Counted from the first letter of the stretch, positions 1 to 11,108 are shown. The stretch: 64,000 bases of DNA from Thalassia testudinum (GCA_037157565.1 JAZHRO010000013.1:32864501-32928500), one strand, 5' to 3'. Numbers and translations: made by a program. Notes: generated by a model not told the origin, from the sequence alone.

Positions 1-1195
1 GGGCTGATGAGAGATTTCTTCTGGTCCAACTTAGGGACGACGGGAAAAGGGGCGAGGTTGGTGGCTTGGAAGGAGGTGTGCTAGCTACTGTAGGAGGGAG
101 GGCTGGGTGTTAGAGATGTAGGGAGGGTCAATTTGAGTCTCCTTACGAAGTGGATTGCAAGGTTGGTGGGCTAGGAGCGGGTCTTCTTAGTGACATCCTA
201 TGACACTGCTATGGTTCTTTCCTCTCTTGGGGACCGCTAGAGACCCCTCATCCAGGGGTGTCCTACTTCCTCAGAGGCTTGGCGGCAGTGGCACCGAAGG
301 TGCGGTCTTTTTTTTCGCTGAAGCTCAGGGCAGGTGATACGTTTCGATTCTGGCTTGATGACTGGCAGGGGCTTAGGAATAGCCTCAGTGACAAGTTTCC
401 TCATCTCTTCGGGAGGGCTAGGGATCCAACGTCCACAGTTGGTGACTACTGGGATGGAGCATGGTGCCCCACCTTTTGGGGGGGGACTCACGGACCAAAG
501 AGTTGTAGAGTTCCAACAGCTGCTTCAAGAGCTGGAGGGCTAGGCACCAGAGGAGGGGAGAGATGCCTTTGCTTGGATTGACAAGGAGTTTGTTGTTGCG
601 AAGGTGTTTAGAGAGCTTGGTGGCACCCCACAAATCCCAGATTTATACCTCTCTAGAAACTGCATGTTGCTTTGGTTGGCGGATTGTCCTCTGAAAGTAA
701 AGAGATCTTCTCTTGGCTTCTACGAAGAGGAAGGATTGTGACAAAGGTGTGGAGGGCAAGGTGGGCGTAGATGGACAATGTGAGGTGCTCCCTTTGCGAA
801 GAGGCGGATGAGGATATACAACATCTTTTCTTTCAATGCCCCTTTGTTTCGTAAATCTGGCAGAGATTGGATATAAACTGGATTGACCACTGGGACATGG
901 TCAGCATTTGGTCGTCATTCTGAAGAGGTAGCACCAATATCGGAGTGTCCACTTTTCGATCTAAAAAGGACAAAGCCAAGGTGTTAGCGTTACTATGAGG
1001 TGTGTGGTTGGGGAGGAATGGTGTGGTGTTTACGGGCGAAAGGCCTTACGTGGAAACTTTTGTTTCATCCATTTCTTCCTAGGTGGTCTTTTGAGAGTCT
1101 ACTTTGTAACTAGTGGTTGTTTGATGTTTTGATGGAACGAATTTAGGTGGTTATAAATCGGATAACTGACCTTTGCTTCTTAAAAAAATAATGGG
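1..1195 (+). mobile_element. Degenerate LINE ORF2 3' end (truncated by window edge)
   Basis: This is the C-terminal part of a plant non-LTR retrotransposon reverse transcriptase protein, broken by several stops and frameshifts. Conceptual fragments in order are FFWSNLGTTGKGARLVAWKE near 15-80, a GGLGV-like stretch near 100-115, DTFRFWLDDWQG near 334-372, and a zinc-binding RVT domain with CSLCEEADEDIQHLFFQCPF at about 786-846. This order (post-RT segment, FWxDxW, zf-RVT) is the usual tail of plant L1-type ORF2. The match fades before an A-rich run near 1183-1190, which may be the 3' tail. The element begins left of the window. It is certainly non-functional. Confidence 0.85.
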
Positions 1196-2112
1196 GCATC
1201 TATTTATAAATTATTCTTCACATTCTAGACCATCAAAGCCTGTACTTCTTCTGAAACAAATTTTCCAAACTCAAGCCAAGATTAACTAGTGTAGATGCAT
1301 AGCACGTGCATCTATCATTGGATCTGATCCATATGAATACCTTTTGAGACCTTTTCCCTCATTCAGCACCTATGACTTTAACAAGTAGTGAGGATTTCTT
1401 CTTTTAGGTCAGATATGTAGCAACTCATCTTGTTAAATCTCATATGCTTCTGTGCCTTTCATTGCCTTCACCATTTCACAGAAAGATTAAAAACAGATTA
1501 ACTTATAAGTACTCAGGAACCCCATACATGATCATAGGAACTGTGAAACTCACAAAAGAAAAATAACATGGTTCAGGACTAACCCTGCACCATAGTAAGA
1601 ATAAGACTCTCGAAGATCCCTAGGTCTCATTTGGTTTGGGGATATGCTTGGGGTAAGGGATTCCATATTTGGTAGATGAATAAGAGATAAAACATATTTT
1701 GATAACCAAGATTCAATGTGGGTAGATCTGTACCACATTCTTCCATGCGATGGATCTACCCCCTCTTCCCCACAACATTTAACCACCACAGCAACAAAGG
1801 CCATTTGTCTCTCTCCCATAACCAAACATTACACAATGATATAAGTTTCATTTATCAAGCCTCTATTCATCAGCCAAACAAAAAACTCAAATTGTATAAT
1901 AACCTTCAAACTACCCTGTACCCCTCAAACTCATCTCTTATCCTCTAGCCCACAATCGCATATGATCCTAAATAACATACTCAATTAAATATGACACTAT
2001 GAGATTGGGCATGGACAATATTCATACAAGGTGTATAGAGACGATCAAAAAGTAGATAAGGTGGGATTAAGCAGAAACCTTCATAAAAATTATGAGGGGC
2101 TCCTCCAAAAAA
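1196..2112. other. Intergenic stretch with a possible MITE at about 1618-1978
   Basis: No coding region is supported. From about 1618 a GG-rich arm (tttggtttggggatatg) faces a loosely complementary arm ending near 1978 (cttatcctctagcccac). This is the style of MITEs whose ends read gggataag and cttatccc. The arms are diverged and no clean target duplication was found, so the call is weak. Confidence 0.3.
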
Positions 2113-2117
2113 ATAGT

Positions 2118-2363
2118 TGTTAGAGAAAATCTTGTTAAGAGTGGAATTATCCACTTTTTATTTTAGTTTTTCCTATTTTATTTTTAGAGATTTGTTGGAG
2201 ATATGTTTTAGGTTCATTAGAGATTTAATTAGAGTTAGAGAGATATGACTGGTTCTCTTTGTGTTAGAATTATGATTGGTTCCTTCTCTTTAAAAAGATA
2301 CCAAACTCTATATTTTATTCTTAAGATTTTATAATAATATTTTCAATTCTCCAAATCTCCACA
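2118..2363 (+). repeat. 5' LTR of the TRIM-like element
   Basis: It starts TGTTAGAGAAAATC, ends CTCCACA, and matches 2997-3242 along its full 246 bp with scattered substitutions. Confidence 0.92.
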
Positions 2364-2374
2364 TGGTATCAGAG
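2364..2374 (+). other. Primer binding site (tRNA-Met type)
   Basis: TGGTATCAGAG directly abuts the 5' LTR. Confidence 0.9.
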
Positions 2375-2974
2375 AAGGAATGGTCCTAGGGAACTCCCCT
2401 AAACCACTGGCCTTCTCTCTCCTGATGTGGCCTCTGCCGTGTGTTCTTCTCTACGTGCACCATTGTTGCACGTCAAATCCATGGCTGCACCACCAGAGTT
2501 GCAATCGTTCAAGCAGGCTCAAATTGAGTCCTGCATAATCTATTAAAGGGTGAAAAACCTCATCATCTACTGCTGCCATTGCAACCACTAAAGAAGTCAC
2601 TAAAGTATTGTCTGTGCAACCTATGCCTGGCCCGAAAAAATGTGCTCAAGCTTGGGGTCGTGCCATTGACACAGAAGATGCCAATGAGTGGAAAGGAATC
2701 TAAGCCACAAGCTCAGCCCCATTTGTGCTTAGGAACGTTTCCTCGTGTGTGGTTACTACTACTGCTACGACTATTATATGTGTGGTTGCTACTACTGCTA
2801 TGACCACTATAAGTTTGCTACTTTTGCTACGGTCTTCGTATCCATGCTTGGGATCGACTCTCATTGAAGGAAAATTGTACATGCTCTGCACGTGTGCTCC
2901 TACCTTGACTATATCGGATGGGAGGAGCATCTACCAAGACTACTTCTTCAAGTTGGCCGTACACGCTCCAACTT

Positions 2975-2996
2975 GGGGGGGGGGGGGGGGGGGGAG
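2975..2996 (+). other. Polypurine tract, homopolymeric G run
   Basis: Twenty consecutive G followed by AG lie immediately before the 3' LTR. The exact run length may be a sequencing or assembly uncertainty. Confidence 0.8.
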
Positions 2997-3242
2997 CGTT
3001 AGAGAAAATCTTGTTATGAGTGAAATTATCCACTTCCTATTTTAGTTTTCCTTATTTTGTTTTTAGAATTTTTTAGCGTTATATTTTAGGTTTATTAGAA
3101 ATTTAATTAGATTTAGAGAGATATGATTTGTTTCCTTTATAATAGAATTAGAACCGGTTCCCTTTCTATACAAAAGGGACAAAACTCTATGTTTTATTCT
3201 TAAAATTTCATAATACTATGTTCAATTTCCTAAATCTCCATA
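2997..3242 (+). repeat. 3' LTR of the TRIM-like element
   Basis: It is the partner of 2118-2363. Its first base is mutated (CG instead of TG), and it ends CTCCATA before the ATAGT duplication. Confidence 0.92.
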
Positions 3243-3247
3243 ATAGT

Positions 3248-3593
3248 CATTGGAGATAAGTGTGTCCCATGTAGATATAAGGGCTTAGTAACAATCAAGA
3301 TCTTCAAAAATCACTTCAGAATGCACCAAATTTGAAGACAAATACTTCCCCGAACTAGCTATCCTAACTAAAGTCATTCTTAAGAATAACTTCGACCACA
3401 TATGAACTGCCTACGTGGCATCATAAAGCTCCTCATTTTTTATCGTAAGATTTAGGTTGAATCAAAAATAAAATCCAAAACCAAGCCTTTTTTCAATGTT
3501 TCCAAACCTAGATCCCCGTTCAACATTGAGATTGCTTACCTACACTCTTTGCCTCCATCATTTTATAGGTTACTTGTAAGAGGATTTGTTATA
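3248..3593. other. Short intergenic gap, nothing recognised
   Basis: AT-rich DNA between two LTR elements. I see no coding potential or repeat structure here. Confidence 0.5.
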
Positions 3594-3598
3594 TACAT

Positions 3599-3934
3599 TT
3601 TGATAAAATAGAGACTCGAGAGAAAGGGAGAGAGGAGAATGGTGGAGAAATCCTTTCTTATTATTGTAGAAAACTCGAATAAACATGGTGAGTATTAGCC
3701 TCTATATATAAAGATCCAATCCCAAAACAAATAGGAAAGAGTAATCCTAACTCAATAACAAAACATGTCTAGCAAAGTCTTTCCGAACAAATCATAACTT
3801 GACTCTTAAGTAAACCAATTACTTGGCTAACAAGCTAACTTAACAAAGCCAGCAAGGGGATTTCTTGCCACTTGATGTTGATGAGATTCGGTGATATATT
3901 AGTAGAGATCACAAGATGTCCACGATCTCTAACC
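3599..3934 (-). repeat. 3' LTR (longer copy) of the 3599-5210 element
   Basis: It aligns with 4945-5210 from GATAAAATAGAG to CACGATCTCTAAC, apart from an internal insertion of roughly 70-90 bp after CTTGGCTAACAA. Confidence 0.85.
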
Positions 3935-4928
3935 CCCCCTAAAAAAAAAAAAAAATTGGACGTCTCCAACTTGCTTGGGAGTACAGCAGCAGTAGTTGAT
4001 GCAATAGTCAACCTGGAACACGAACCACGTTCCCAAGCACTACAATGGTTGCCTTGTTTTTCGAGAAAATCTCCACCCCCCCACCCCCTAGAGGAGAACA
4101 AAAAATCGAATAGAAGACTCATTGATGGGGCTTAGTTCCCCCACAACTGCTCTTCATCCTCCTCATGGAGAGCACAGCGTGGAACATTGGCTTCATCCCA
4201 TAGGCCAGGTAAATATGCATAGACGCTTGGTCACACGCGGACTGTAGCACGAACTTGGATGGAGACCATAGCAGAAGTCGCGGTCACACATGAGGGGCAT
4301 TCCCAAGCAATAGAGGAGACCTTGGTGCAGCAGTCAAAACCCCCCGCAGTACGAATTAGCAGCAAATCACGATGAGGGACCCTAAACATAACTCCAAGCC
4401 ACCTGAATCCCAAACAAGGTTCAGGGAACTCAATAGTTTCGTGGTTCCCTGAACAGGTACAAACGGACTTTAGCCTCAGAGATCACCATCAAAGATTCTT
4501 CATTAACCACAACAGAGGTAGTCCAAGCTTTAAGGCTTGGCAATCCTTCAAGCGAGATGAGACTCATTGCGAAAAGTAGCATTGTGTGACACATGGTATC
4601 ACACTATCACACACAAGAGCCAAGGGGTTGCGCATGCATCCATGGTTTACGCATAGAGGACTCTGTGTAAGGATCAATAGAAAATCCATGGTAGACTCAA
4701 GCAAAAACCACCAATCATGCACAGAAGAACCCAAAGCACATGGGTTGTTCCACGTACATGAGAATAAGAGAGTAGCATGTACCCCTCCAACCTGTAGCGA
4801 CGCAACAAGGACCCAGGGGTGATCCCCAGGCCACATACCTCCTTCACGCATGGAAGTTGGCTTCCACGTAGAGAGAAATCCCACGTGGATCTCTTGGCAC
4901 ATGGTTTTGGGGCTAATCACTCAAGAAA

Positions 4929-4944
4929 GGCTGCTCTGATACCA
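4929..4944 (-). other. Primer binding site, minus strand
   Basis: The complement reads TGGTATCAGAGCAGCC, a tRNA-Met type site, directly next to the 5' LTR. Confidence 0.9.
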
Positions 4945-5210
4945 TGTGATAGAATAGAGAACTTGAAAGAAAGGAAGAGAAGAACATGATGGGCAACTCC
5001 TTTCTTATAATTGTAGAGAACTCAAATAAGCATGGTAAGTATTGATCTCTATATATAGAGATCCAATCCCATAACAAATAGAAAACAGTAATCCTAACAA
5101 CTCAATAACAAAACTTACCTAACAAAGTCTTTCCCAACAAATCATAACTTGACTCTTAAGTAAACTAATTACTTGGCTAACAAATCACAAGATCTCCACG
5201 ATCTCTAACA
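4945..5210 (-). repeat. 5' LTR of the 3599-5210 element
   Basis: On the minus strand it begins TGTTAGAGATCG and ends CTATCACA, 266 bp. Confidence 0.88.
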
Positions 5211-5215
5211 TACAT

Positions 5216-5747
5216 TATAATCCAAATTAATATTGTATTTTCTAATTACAATTTCCCCAACATTTATTATCTTTAATTCTCCAAATTTCTCCTTGACCAA
5301 ATTAATTTAGGTGGAGCTTACAAATTGAGAAATCTCAATGGGAATTTTCTCCCAATTTACATATGTGCCTCATGAAAGAATGTTGCACAAGCTTTTCCAT
5401 TCTCTCTTACAAAGTTTAGAAACTTCCATTAAGGGCATTGGTTCATGGGTCTAGTGGTGGTCTGAAAGGAGCTACCGACACACCACTATTCTCTTGGTGT
5501 TATATCCTTAAGGTGACACCCAATAGCCTCACGTGGAGGCAATTCTTCTTTGAGTTCAATAATAAATCACATCTTGCCAAACTCATGATTTTGTTATCAT
5601 TAAAATATTTATTGTGATTTAAGCAAAATACCAACATGATCATCCTTCAATAAATGCAACCCCATGGTTGTAGTAACGTGTATAGATGGATGACTTAATT
5701 TCTACAAGCGATCATTTAGAAATCATCCGCCGACCCCACTTAAGTAA
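5216..5747. other. Intergenic gap, no gene seen
   Basis: AT-rich sequence without a coding signal. No exon of the nearby genes was found here. Confidence 0.5.
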
Positions 5748-6133
5748 TGTTTGTTTAATGGGATAAATTTTGTAAGCGGTGGAATTGAGGAATAAACCTA
5801 GGATAAATTGATTTTGGTGTTTGAGGGAGGTGTGGGTCAAATCATGGGATAAATAGGGGTGTTTGGGGGGATAGGTGGGGATGGTGTCTCACAAGCGAGG
5901 GGATATATTTATCCCCCCCCCGCCATGAATAAATTTATCCTAGGTTTTGAAGGCTTTTTTTTTTTTTTGAAAAATCAAAGGGTAGTTATCCAAGTGATAA
6001 CCAACCACATTCATTTCATTTCATAAAAAGACTTACAGCAGGATAGGTTTTGAAGCCTTCTCTTAGGATAACTTTATCCTGGGATAAAGTTTGCCAATCA
6101 TGGGATAGATCGCTATGTCCCACATAACAAACA
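5748..6133. mobile_element. MITE-like element, interrupted by a small retroposon
   Basis: The ends are TGTTTGTT and AACAAACA, with longer imperfect inverted arms (TGTTTGTTTAATGGGATAAA against the complement TGTTTGTTATGTGGGACAT). The interior is full of gggataaa and tttatcc motifs. The complement of its right end (GTTTGTTATGTGGGACATAGCG) closely matches the left end of the repeat at 60505-60770, so this is a family with at least two members in the window. There is no coding capacity. Target duplication is unclear. Confidence 0.65.
5953..6043 (-). mobile_element. Short retroposon insertion (LINE 3' end or SINE) with 12-bp target duplication
   Basis: A roughly 90-bp insert begins with a poly-T run, that is a poly-A tail on the minus strand. 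It is flanked by exact copies of TAGGTTTTGAAG at 5941-5952 and 6044-6055. Poly-A tail plus a 12-bp duplication is the signature of target-primed reverse transcription. Removing the insert and one repeat restores the host MITE. Confidence 0.8.
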
Positions 6134-6229
6134 GTGCCCTAGTGTGTGAAAAGGCTTGATTGTTGTTGTTAATCATTTAAAAATCATTCTTTCCATGCAA
6201 ACAATGCTCAATAGAAGACTTAACACCAT

Positions 6230-7320
6230 ATGCTGCTTTTTTTCCCTAGGAAGTTGTGAGTAGAATGGACGTGATCTACAAAAGATTCCTTTGAAAGGAC
6301 GCAAATAGCTCTACGAGAGGTGACTTAGTGGCTTTGAAAGATGTCTTCTACCCAATGGAAGAAGGTCGTCTTGAGATTAGGAAGAAGGACATGGGGCATG
6401 AATGCTACCTTGCTATCAAAGTGGTGCTGGAAGATAACAGAAGATGATTCAGGCCCCACTATCTCTTTGTTGCGTGACCTATATGGAATTTCTCTCGATT
6501 GGGAAGAGAGATGTTTGAGCATGGGTGATGATTCTCCCTTTTGGAGAGGGTTGCAGAAGGCTTTCCCCCATCTACTGGGGTTCTTCACGCCAATGGTGGG
6601 CAAGGGACAGACTTTCAAATTTGGAAGGATGACCGGTACCCTATTGGACCTCTTCAGGGTGTTTCCCCAGGTTACTCGCCCTAGCACAAGCAAAAGAAGA
6701 AGAGTTGGTAGGTTGTTGGAATGGACCTTAAGGAGAGGAGGGGATAGGTAGACACCCATATTTGTGAGAAGATTATCTGATGCCATGATAGAGGCTTTAT
6801 TTCAGCTACACAAATCTACCAGAGGAATATGTGTGCATGATGACGGAGAGGATAGATGGCAGTGGGAGAATAGGGAGTTTCAGTTTATCACTCCTACAAT
6901 GCTTTACGACCGGAAATGGAGAACAGTGATGAAGATTTTCTAAGAAACTGTAGACTCTTCTAGAAAGTGAAGACCCCCCTTAAAGGCCAGATCTTTTCCT
7001 TGGGAGCTGAGAAGACAAAGGATAGTAGAAAAGGTTTGACATAGCCAGTGGATGCAAGGAGAGATACTAGTTGTCCCTTATGTGGAGTTGGTGAAGAGGA
7101 CATTAATCATCCATTCTTCTCCTGTTCCTTCTCCACCAAATGTTTGGAGGGCGGCACACATTGACAGAGCTGACACCTCTTTTGATGCCTTTTGAAGAAT
7201 TTTTAGGAGGGAGCTTCTGGATGATGGCCAGGCTGTGTTCTGCACAAACCAACCCCCCACAATGGAAAACAACAAGTGGAGAAATTGACTTTAAAAAACT
7301 AGTCACATTATTCAGAACTT
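6230..7320 (+). mobile_element. Degenerate LINE ORF2 3' end
   Basis: Fragments of a second LINE reverse transcriptase tail occur on the plus strand in shifting frames. RMDVIYKRFLW lies near 6256-6290, NATLLSKWCWK near 6400-6433, and GDDSPFWRGLQKAFPHLLG near 6523-6580. A zf-RVT block SCPLCGVGEEDINHPFFSCS follows at about 7072-7130. The longest continuous frame is 6341-6751. It differs in sequence from the LINE at 1-1195. The 3' boundary is uncertain because a Copia LTR follows. Confidence 0.8.
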
Positions 7321-7329
7321 GGAAGCCCT

Positions 7330-8005
7330 TTTAAGTACGCAAATACATAACAGACTTTGCACCAAAATAGGACCCATGATTACCCACCGTCTGCACAACT
7401 GCTACTCCACTAACTCCTAAAATCCAAAAACAACCTTGGCCTGAAAAATAACTGAGAAATAACCAACTCCTAAAAACTAGGACACCTGTAAGAAGAAAAT
7501 AAGCAAAAAACAAATCAACAAACCCTCCCTTAAACTGATGTTTGCTAATATTCTGTTTAGAGCCTTGACAGTGTTCAGTGTGTTAACACCTAGTAATCTC
7601 CGATATTCACGAATGACTCCATCTTTAGGGCTTTAGTTAACATATCGGCAATCTGATCTTCACTTCTGCAGTAGATTGGATCAATTTTCCTATTATTGAT
7701 GAAATCTCGCAAGAAATAAAACCTCACATCAATGTGCCTGCTTCTTCCATGTAACACAGGGTTTTTGGAGAGTTTGATTGTGGAATTGTTGTCACAGAAA
7801 ATCTTAGTAGCTCCTTGTTGCTTGAACTGCAATGTCTGAAGAATTCTCTGTAGCAAAATTGCCTAACAAGTACAGGCTGTTGCAGCAACAAATTTCACTT
7901 AATCAAGTGACAATTGGTTGCTTCTTGGATGACCATGAAATGGCACCAGTACCAAACATAAAAGCATAACCCAACGTGATCCCTTTGTCATCTGACCCCC
8001 TCCCC
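7330..8005 (-). mobile_element. Copia 3' end: RNase H remnant plus partial LTR, minus strand
   Basis: On the minus strand, 7590-7980 encodes the C-terminal half of a Ty1/copia RNase H. Fragments in order are GYAFMFGTGAISWSSKKQP, then after small frameshifts IFCDNNSTIKLSKNPVLHGR, RHIDVRFYFLRDF and CRSEDQIADMLTKALK. Downstream on the same strand, after the stop, a purine tract AAGGGAGGG (complement of about 7522-7530) is followed by TGTTGATTTG, taken as the start of the 3' LTR. The LTR end and everything upstream of RNase H are missing. It is a truncated fossil. Confidence 0.82.
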
Positions 8006-8145
8006 CTGGATTTTTGTGAGAGATCTGGAATGAGAGAATTGGGTGTGTTCAAGAATGATAGGCCATATGATGAAAATGTGTCAGTGTCTAGTCCTTGTTA
8101 CATGAGTGGTGGGATTTTCTGTCTTCCTGATGTAATTTTGCCCTA
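8006..8145. other. Short unassigned segment
   Basis: Plus-strand frames are open here but match nothing I recognise. It is probably decayed Copia sequence between two elements. Confidence 0.3.
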
Positions 8146-9518
8146 TGTTGGAGACAAATAGAGTCTCATTCTTGTTGTTGAAATCAAGAACCCTAACCTC
8201 ATTTATACAGAGAGTTAAGTTAGAAAAATTACATAGCAGACCCAGCAGAAATAGGAAATAATTAATAGGAATAGGAAAAGAACTAGAACTTTCAAACTTA
8301 ATTGAATAAACTAAACCCAAAATAAAGTAGGATCCTTAAACTTACTAAAAAAGACTTAAGTTCAGGGGGTTAACATCTCTTGTTAACCCTTCTTTTCCTT
8401 TTCAAAAACACTCTCTCCTAAGTTGAAGCATGGATGACAATAATGCCTAACTTGTTATAGTAGACAAAATTTAACTCCCCTCGATGAAGGCTGAAGAAGC
8501 ATGCAAGCAGTAGATCAAAGAAGCAGGTAGGCAAACAAGTAGTAAGAGGTGATCCCAAGCACAAAATAGTAGCTGTAAAATGGGAGAGGAACCCAAGAAA
8601 CAACAACAATAGAACAGGAGATGTTCCCAAGTAGGCAGAAGTAGTAAAGCGGGAGATGATCTCAAGCAACAATAGTAGCAGACAAGTAGAAATGGAGATG
8701 AGAACCTCACTCAAATCCCCGACCATGACAAAGGTAGAGATCTTGGCCTTTAAGGAAATATTCAAGAAACCCCCATCAACCATGGGGATACTAGTGCAAA
8801 TGTAGTCAAGCAGTTAGGCAAAGATGCGCGCATTACACAGAATCACACACAGGTAGAGCCACGTGCTACCCACACGGCAGAGGACAATACCACGCATTAA
8901 GTGTGCACAGTAGAGGTAGCACCACACACTAGGTGCATGCAGCAAGGCAACGCAATCATGCATTGTGCACACACTAAGGAACACAGTGCTACACATTGTG
9001 CTCATACTAGGCAATGCACCATGCATTGTTGCATGTGGAGCAAGCAATGCGCCAGGTTGCATGTAGCTAAAGGGAGGCACGCAGAATATGCATGTGGTAG
9101 GCATGCAAGAATGGGTAGGAGCCATGCGTTATGTGTCTGCAATAGGTAAAGATGCGGTGCACATTGGCACATAATTGGTAGGCATGCAGTAGTTCACACA
9201 TGTGGTAGGCAAGTGCGTACAGCAACAAGCGACAAGAAGTCGGCACACAGGAGGGCAAGGTGGCCTTGTTGGATTTCTCGAGGATCAAGAATCCTGCTCT
9301 AATATCATGTTCAAGAAAAATAGTCTCATTCATGTTGTTGAAATCAGGAACCTTAACCCCCTTTATATAGAGATTTGGGTTAGAAAAATTACATAAGAGA
9401 TCCAACAAGAATAAGAAATACTTAACATGAATAGAAAAAGAACTATGACTCTCAAACTTAATTAAATAAACTAAACTCAAATAAAGTAGGACTCTTAAAC
9501 TTACTAAAAATAGACTCA
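8146..9518 (-). mobile_element. Non-autonomous LTR element with repetitive interior, minus strand
   Basis: LTR copies at 8146-8358 and 9308-9518 share AGTCTCATTCNTGTTGTTGAAATC and most of the next 190 bp. The motif CTCTAATATCA ends at 9307, a decayed complement of the TGGTATCAGAG primer site, so the element points to the minus strand. The interior has no gag or pol. It is built of imperfect repeats: about 50-bp units around GGGAGATGATCCCAAGC at 8530-8700, and CATGCA/CACACA-rich units at 8810-9260. Boundaries at the inner LTR edges and the target duplication are not certain. Confidence 0.72.
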
Positions 9519-9589
9519 ATCCTAATCCTAAATACTATAGTAACTTGAGATCTTATACCAAAACCTCATGATGTGGAGCCAAATATCCT

Positions 9590-10170
9590 GCAAATGGATC
9601 TATAAGATAAAGACCCATCCTAATGGATCCCTAAAGAGCTGCTCGAGTTTTCTCTCAGCAATATGGGCTAGACTATAATGACTACAATTAGAGTTTTGCT
9701 AGCATTAGCAGCTAGCAAAGATTAAAAGATATGGCAAATGGATGTGAAGAATGCATTTCTTCATAGCAAACTAGACCGAGAGATATATATGAAGTAGTTG
9801 AGAGGATTTAAAGATGAAGCATCCTCAACATGTGTGCAAGCACAAGAAGGTGCTCTACGGTTGGAAGCAAGCACCAAAATCATGGTACGAGAAGATTGTA
9901 GAATTCCTATTACATTATGGATATCATGTTGCTCCTACCAATTCAAGTCTCTTTATAAAGTCCAACAAGGAAAAATTATGCATAGTACTTGTATATGTTG
10001 ATTTTTTTGAAAAGTACTTGTACGTGTTGATGATTTGATCATCGCAAATGATAATTTGGAGGAGATCAAGAGAACTCATGATAATCTCTCTATGAAATTT
10101 TAGTTGAAAGAGCTTGGTGAGCTTAAGCATTTCCTTGGTCTAGAAATTAAACACGCCAATGAAGGTATTA
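9590..10170 (+). pseudogene. Copia A reverse transcriptase, N-terminal block
   Basis: Fragments in order are CKWIYKIKTHPNGS, LLALAASKD, WQMDVKNAFLHSKLDREIYM, HPQHVCKHKKVLYGWKQAPK, VLVYVD, and KELGELKHFLGLEIKHANEG. The catalytic YVDD region near 9996-10035 is duplicated and frame-shifted, with GTTGAT appearing twice about 30 bp apart. Several stops are present, and the coding capacity is lost. Confidence 0.85.
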
Positions 10171-10304
10171 TGTTGAGTTCTATTTATGTTTGTAAGGGGT
10201 GCTGTGTTATTTTATTTTGTGTAGTGAATCTATGATGTACTTTTCCCACACCTATATAAAGGTGTAGGGACCTTTTGGCAACCTAAGGAAGTTTATTTTC
10301 TTCA
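10171..10304 (+). repeat. Copia B 5' LTR
   Basis: It runs 134 bp, from TGTTGAGTTC to TTTTCTTCA. It contains CTATATAAAGG at about 10252-10262 as the likely TATA box. A decayed primer site TTAGTATCAGAG follows at 10307-10318. Confidence 0.88.
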
Positions 10305-10318
10305 ACTTAGTATCAGAG

Positions 10319-11060
10319 TCAAGGTTGAGGACTCCACCAAAAATAAAACCCTAACCCTACCTTAAACCTTCTCACTGGAGCTACCGCCGCCACCACCGGT
10401 GACCACGTCGGTGCTGGACCACCACCGCAGCAGCAGCACCGATTGTTGCCGCTAGCTGCTACAGTAGTAGGCCAGCAACATGCCACTGCCACCACCAACA
10501 GCAGCAGCAGCGCAGGGCCACCGCCACCGCCACCGCCAGCAGCAGCACCGACTACCGCCACTGCTGCAGCCAACCCTTCATGCCAAATCGAGGCGTAGCA
10601 CCACCGCCTCTTCTCTTCGCGCTACTACATGGCCAAACCAGGGCGCAACCGGTTCCTCAACGCCTCCCTTGCGCCACAACACCTGGCCACGACGCTGCTG
10701 CCATCGCCAACAGCCCGACCAGGGCGCACCTCCCTCGGTGCTACTCCTGGTTGCCCTGTCGCAGCTCCCTGATCATCGTTGGTGCCGGTTGCTCTTGATC
10801 ACTCACCGTGGAGATGAGGGTTTAAAGCAAACATCTTTCAACAGAGTGGTATGAACTTCTTAATCTTTTGATCTAATTTGGGGTGTGTATTCCCCGTTGA
10901 TGCATGCTTGTGGGGTGTGGTCCCCTTGAGTACTGATCACGTGTGAGCGGAGATTTTGGAATGTGTATTTTCCGGTTGGTATATTTGTTGGGGTGTGTAG
11001 TCCCCATTTTCTGTCAATTTTCATATCTGAAGTGTGAAGAAGTTCAGGGGTGTGTACCCT
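10319..11060 (+). other. Copia B leader: triplet-rich block and repeated hairpins, no gag
   Basis: Bases 10380-10580 are rich in CCACCG and CAGCAG triplets. Bases 10880-11059 hold four variants of GGGGTGTGTNNTCCCC (10880-10895, 10912-10925, 10990-11005, and a partial one at 11047), each able to fold into a small hairpin. Open frames here (for example 10480-10854) are low-complexity and do not resemble gag. Confidence 0.6.
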
Positions 11061-11108
11061 TCTCTGTGGCACGTCAAACTTTGTTTGAGGCAGTGTGGTT
11101 TAGTAAAC

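Larger units (their letters stand above)
2118..3242 (+). mobile_element. Small non-autonomous LTR retrotransposon (TRIM-like), complete
   Basis: This 1125-bp element has two 246-bp LTRs and a 633-bp interior. It is flanked by an ATAGT duplication at 2113-2117 and 3243-3247. The 5' LTR is followed at once by TGGTATCAGAG, the initiator-tRNA-Met type primer site. The 3' LTR is preceded by a G-run serving as polypurine tract. The interior has no recognisable gag or pol; only short frames rich in Tyr and Cys codons are present, so it must have depended on another element's proteins. The LTR start TGTTAGAGA is shared with the element at 3599-5210. Confidence 0.92.
3599..5210 (-). mobile_element. 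Non-autonomous LTR retrotransposon, minus strand
   Basis: Two LTR copies (3599-3934 and 4945-5210) flank about 1 kb. The primer site reads on the minus strand as TGGTATCAGAGCAGCC, adjoining the right-hand LTR, so that is the 5' LTR. A TACAT duplication lies at 3594-3598 and 5211-5215. The left LTR carries an extra segment of roughly 70-90 bp (about 3833-3905) that the right one lacks. A pyrimidine-then-A run at 3933-3954 is the complement of the polypurine tract region. The longest minus frame (4564-4920, 118 codons) shows no gag, protease or RT motif. Confidence 0.88.

Noticed and set aside
10480..10854. His/Pro/Gln-rich frame in Copia B
   Set aside because: Triplet-repeat composition, no gag motif.
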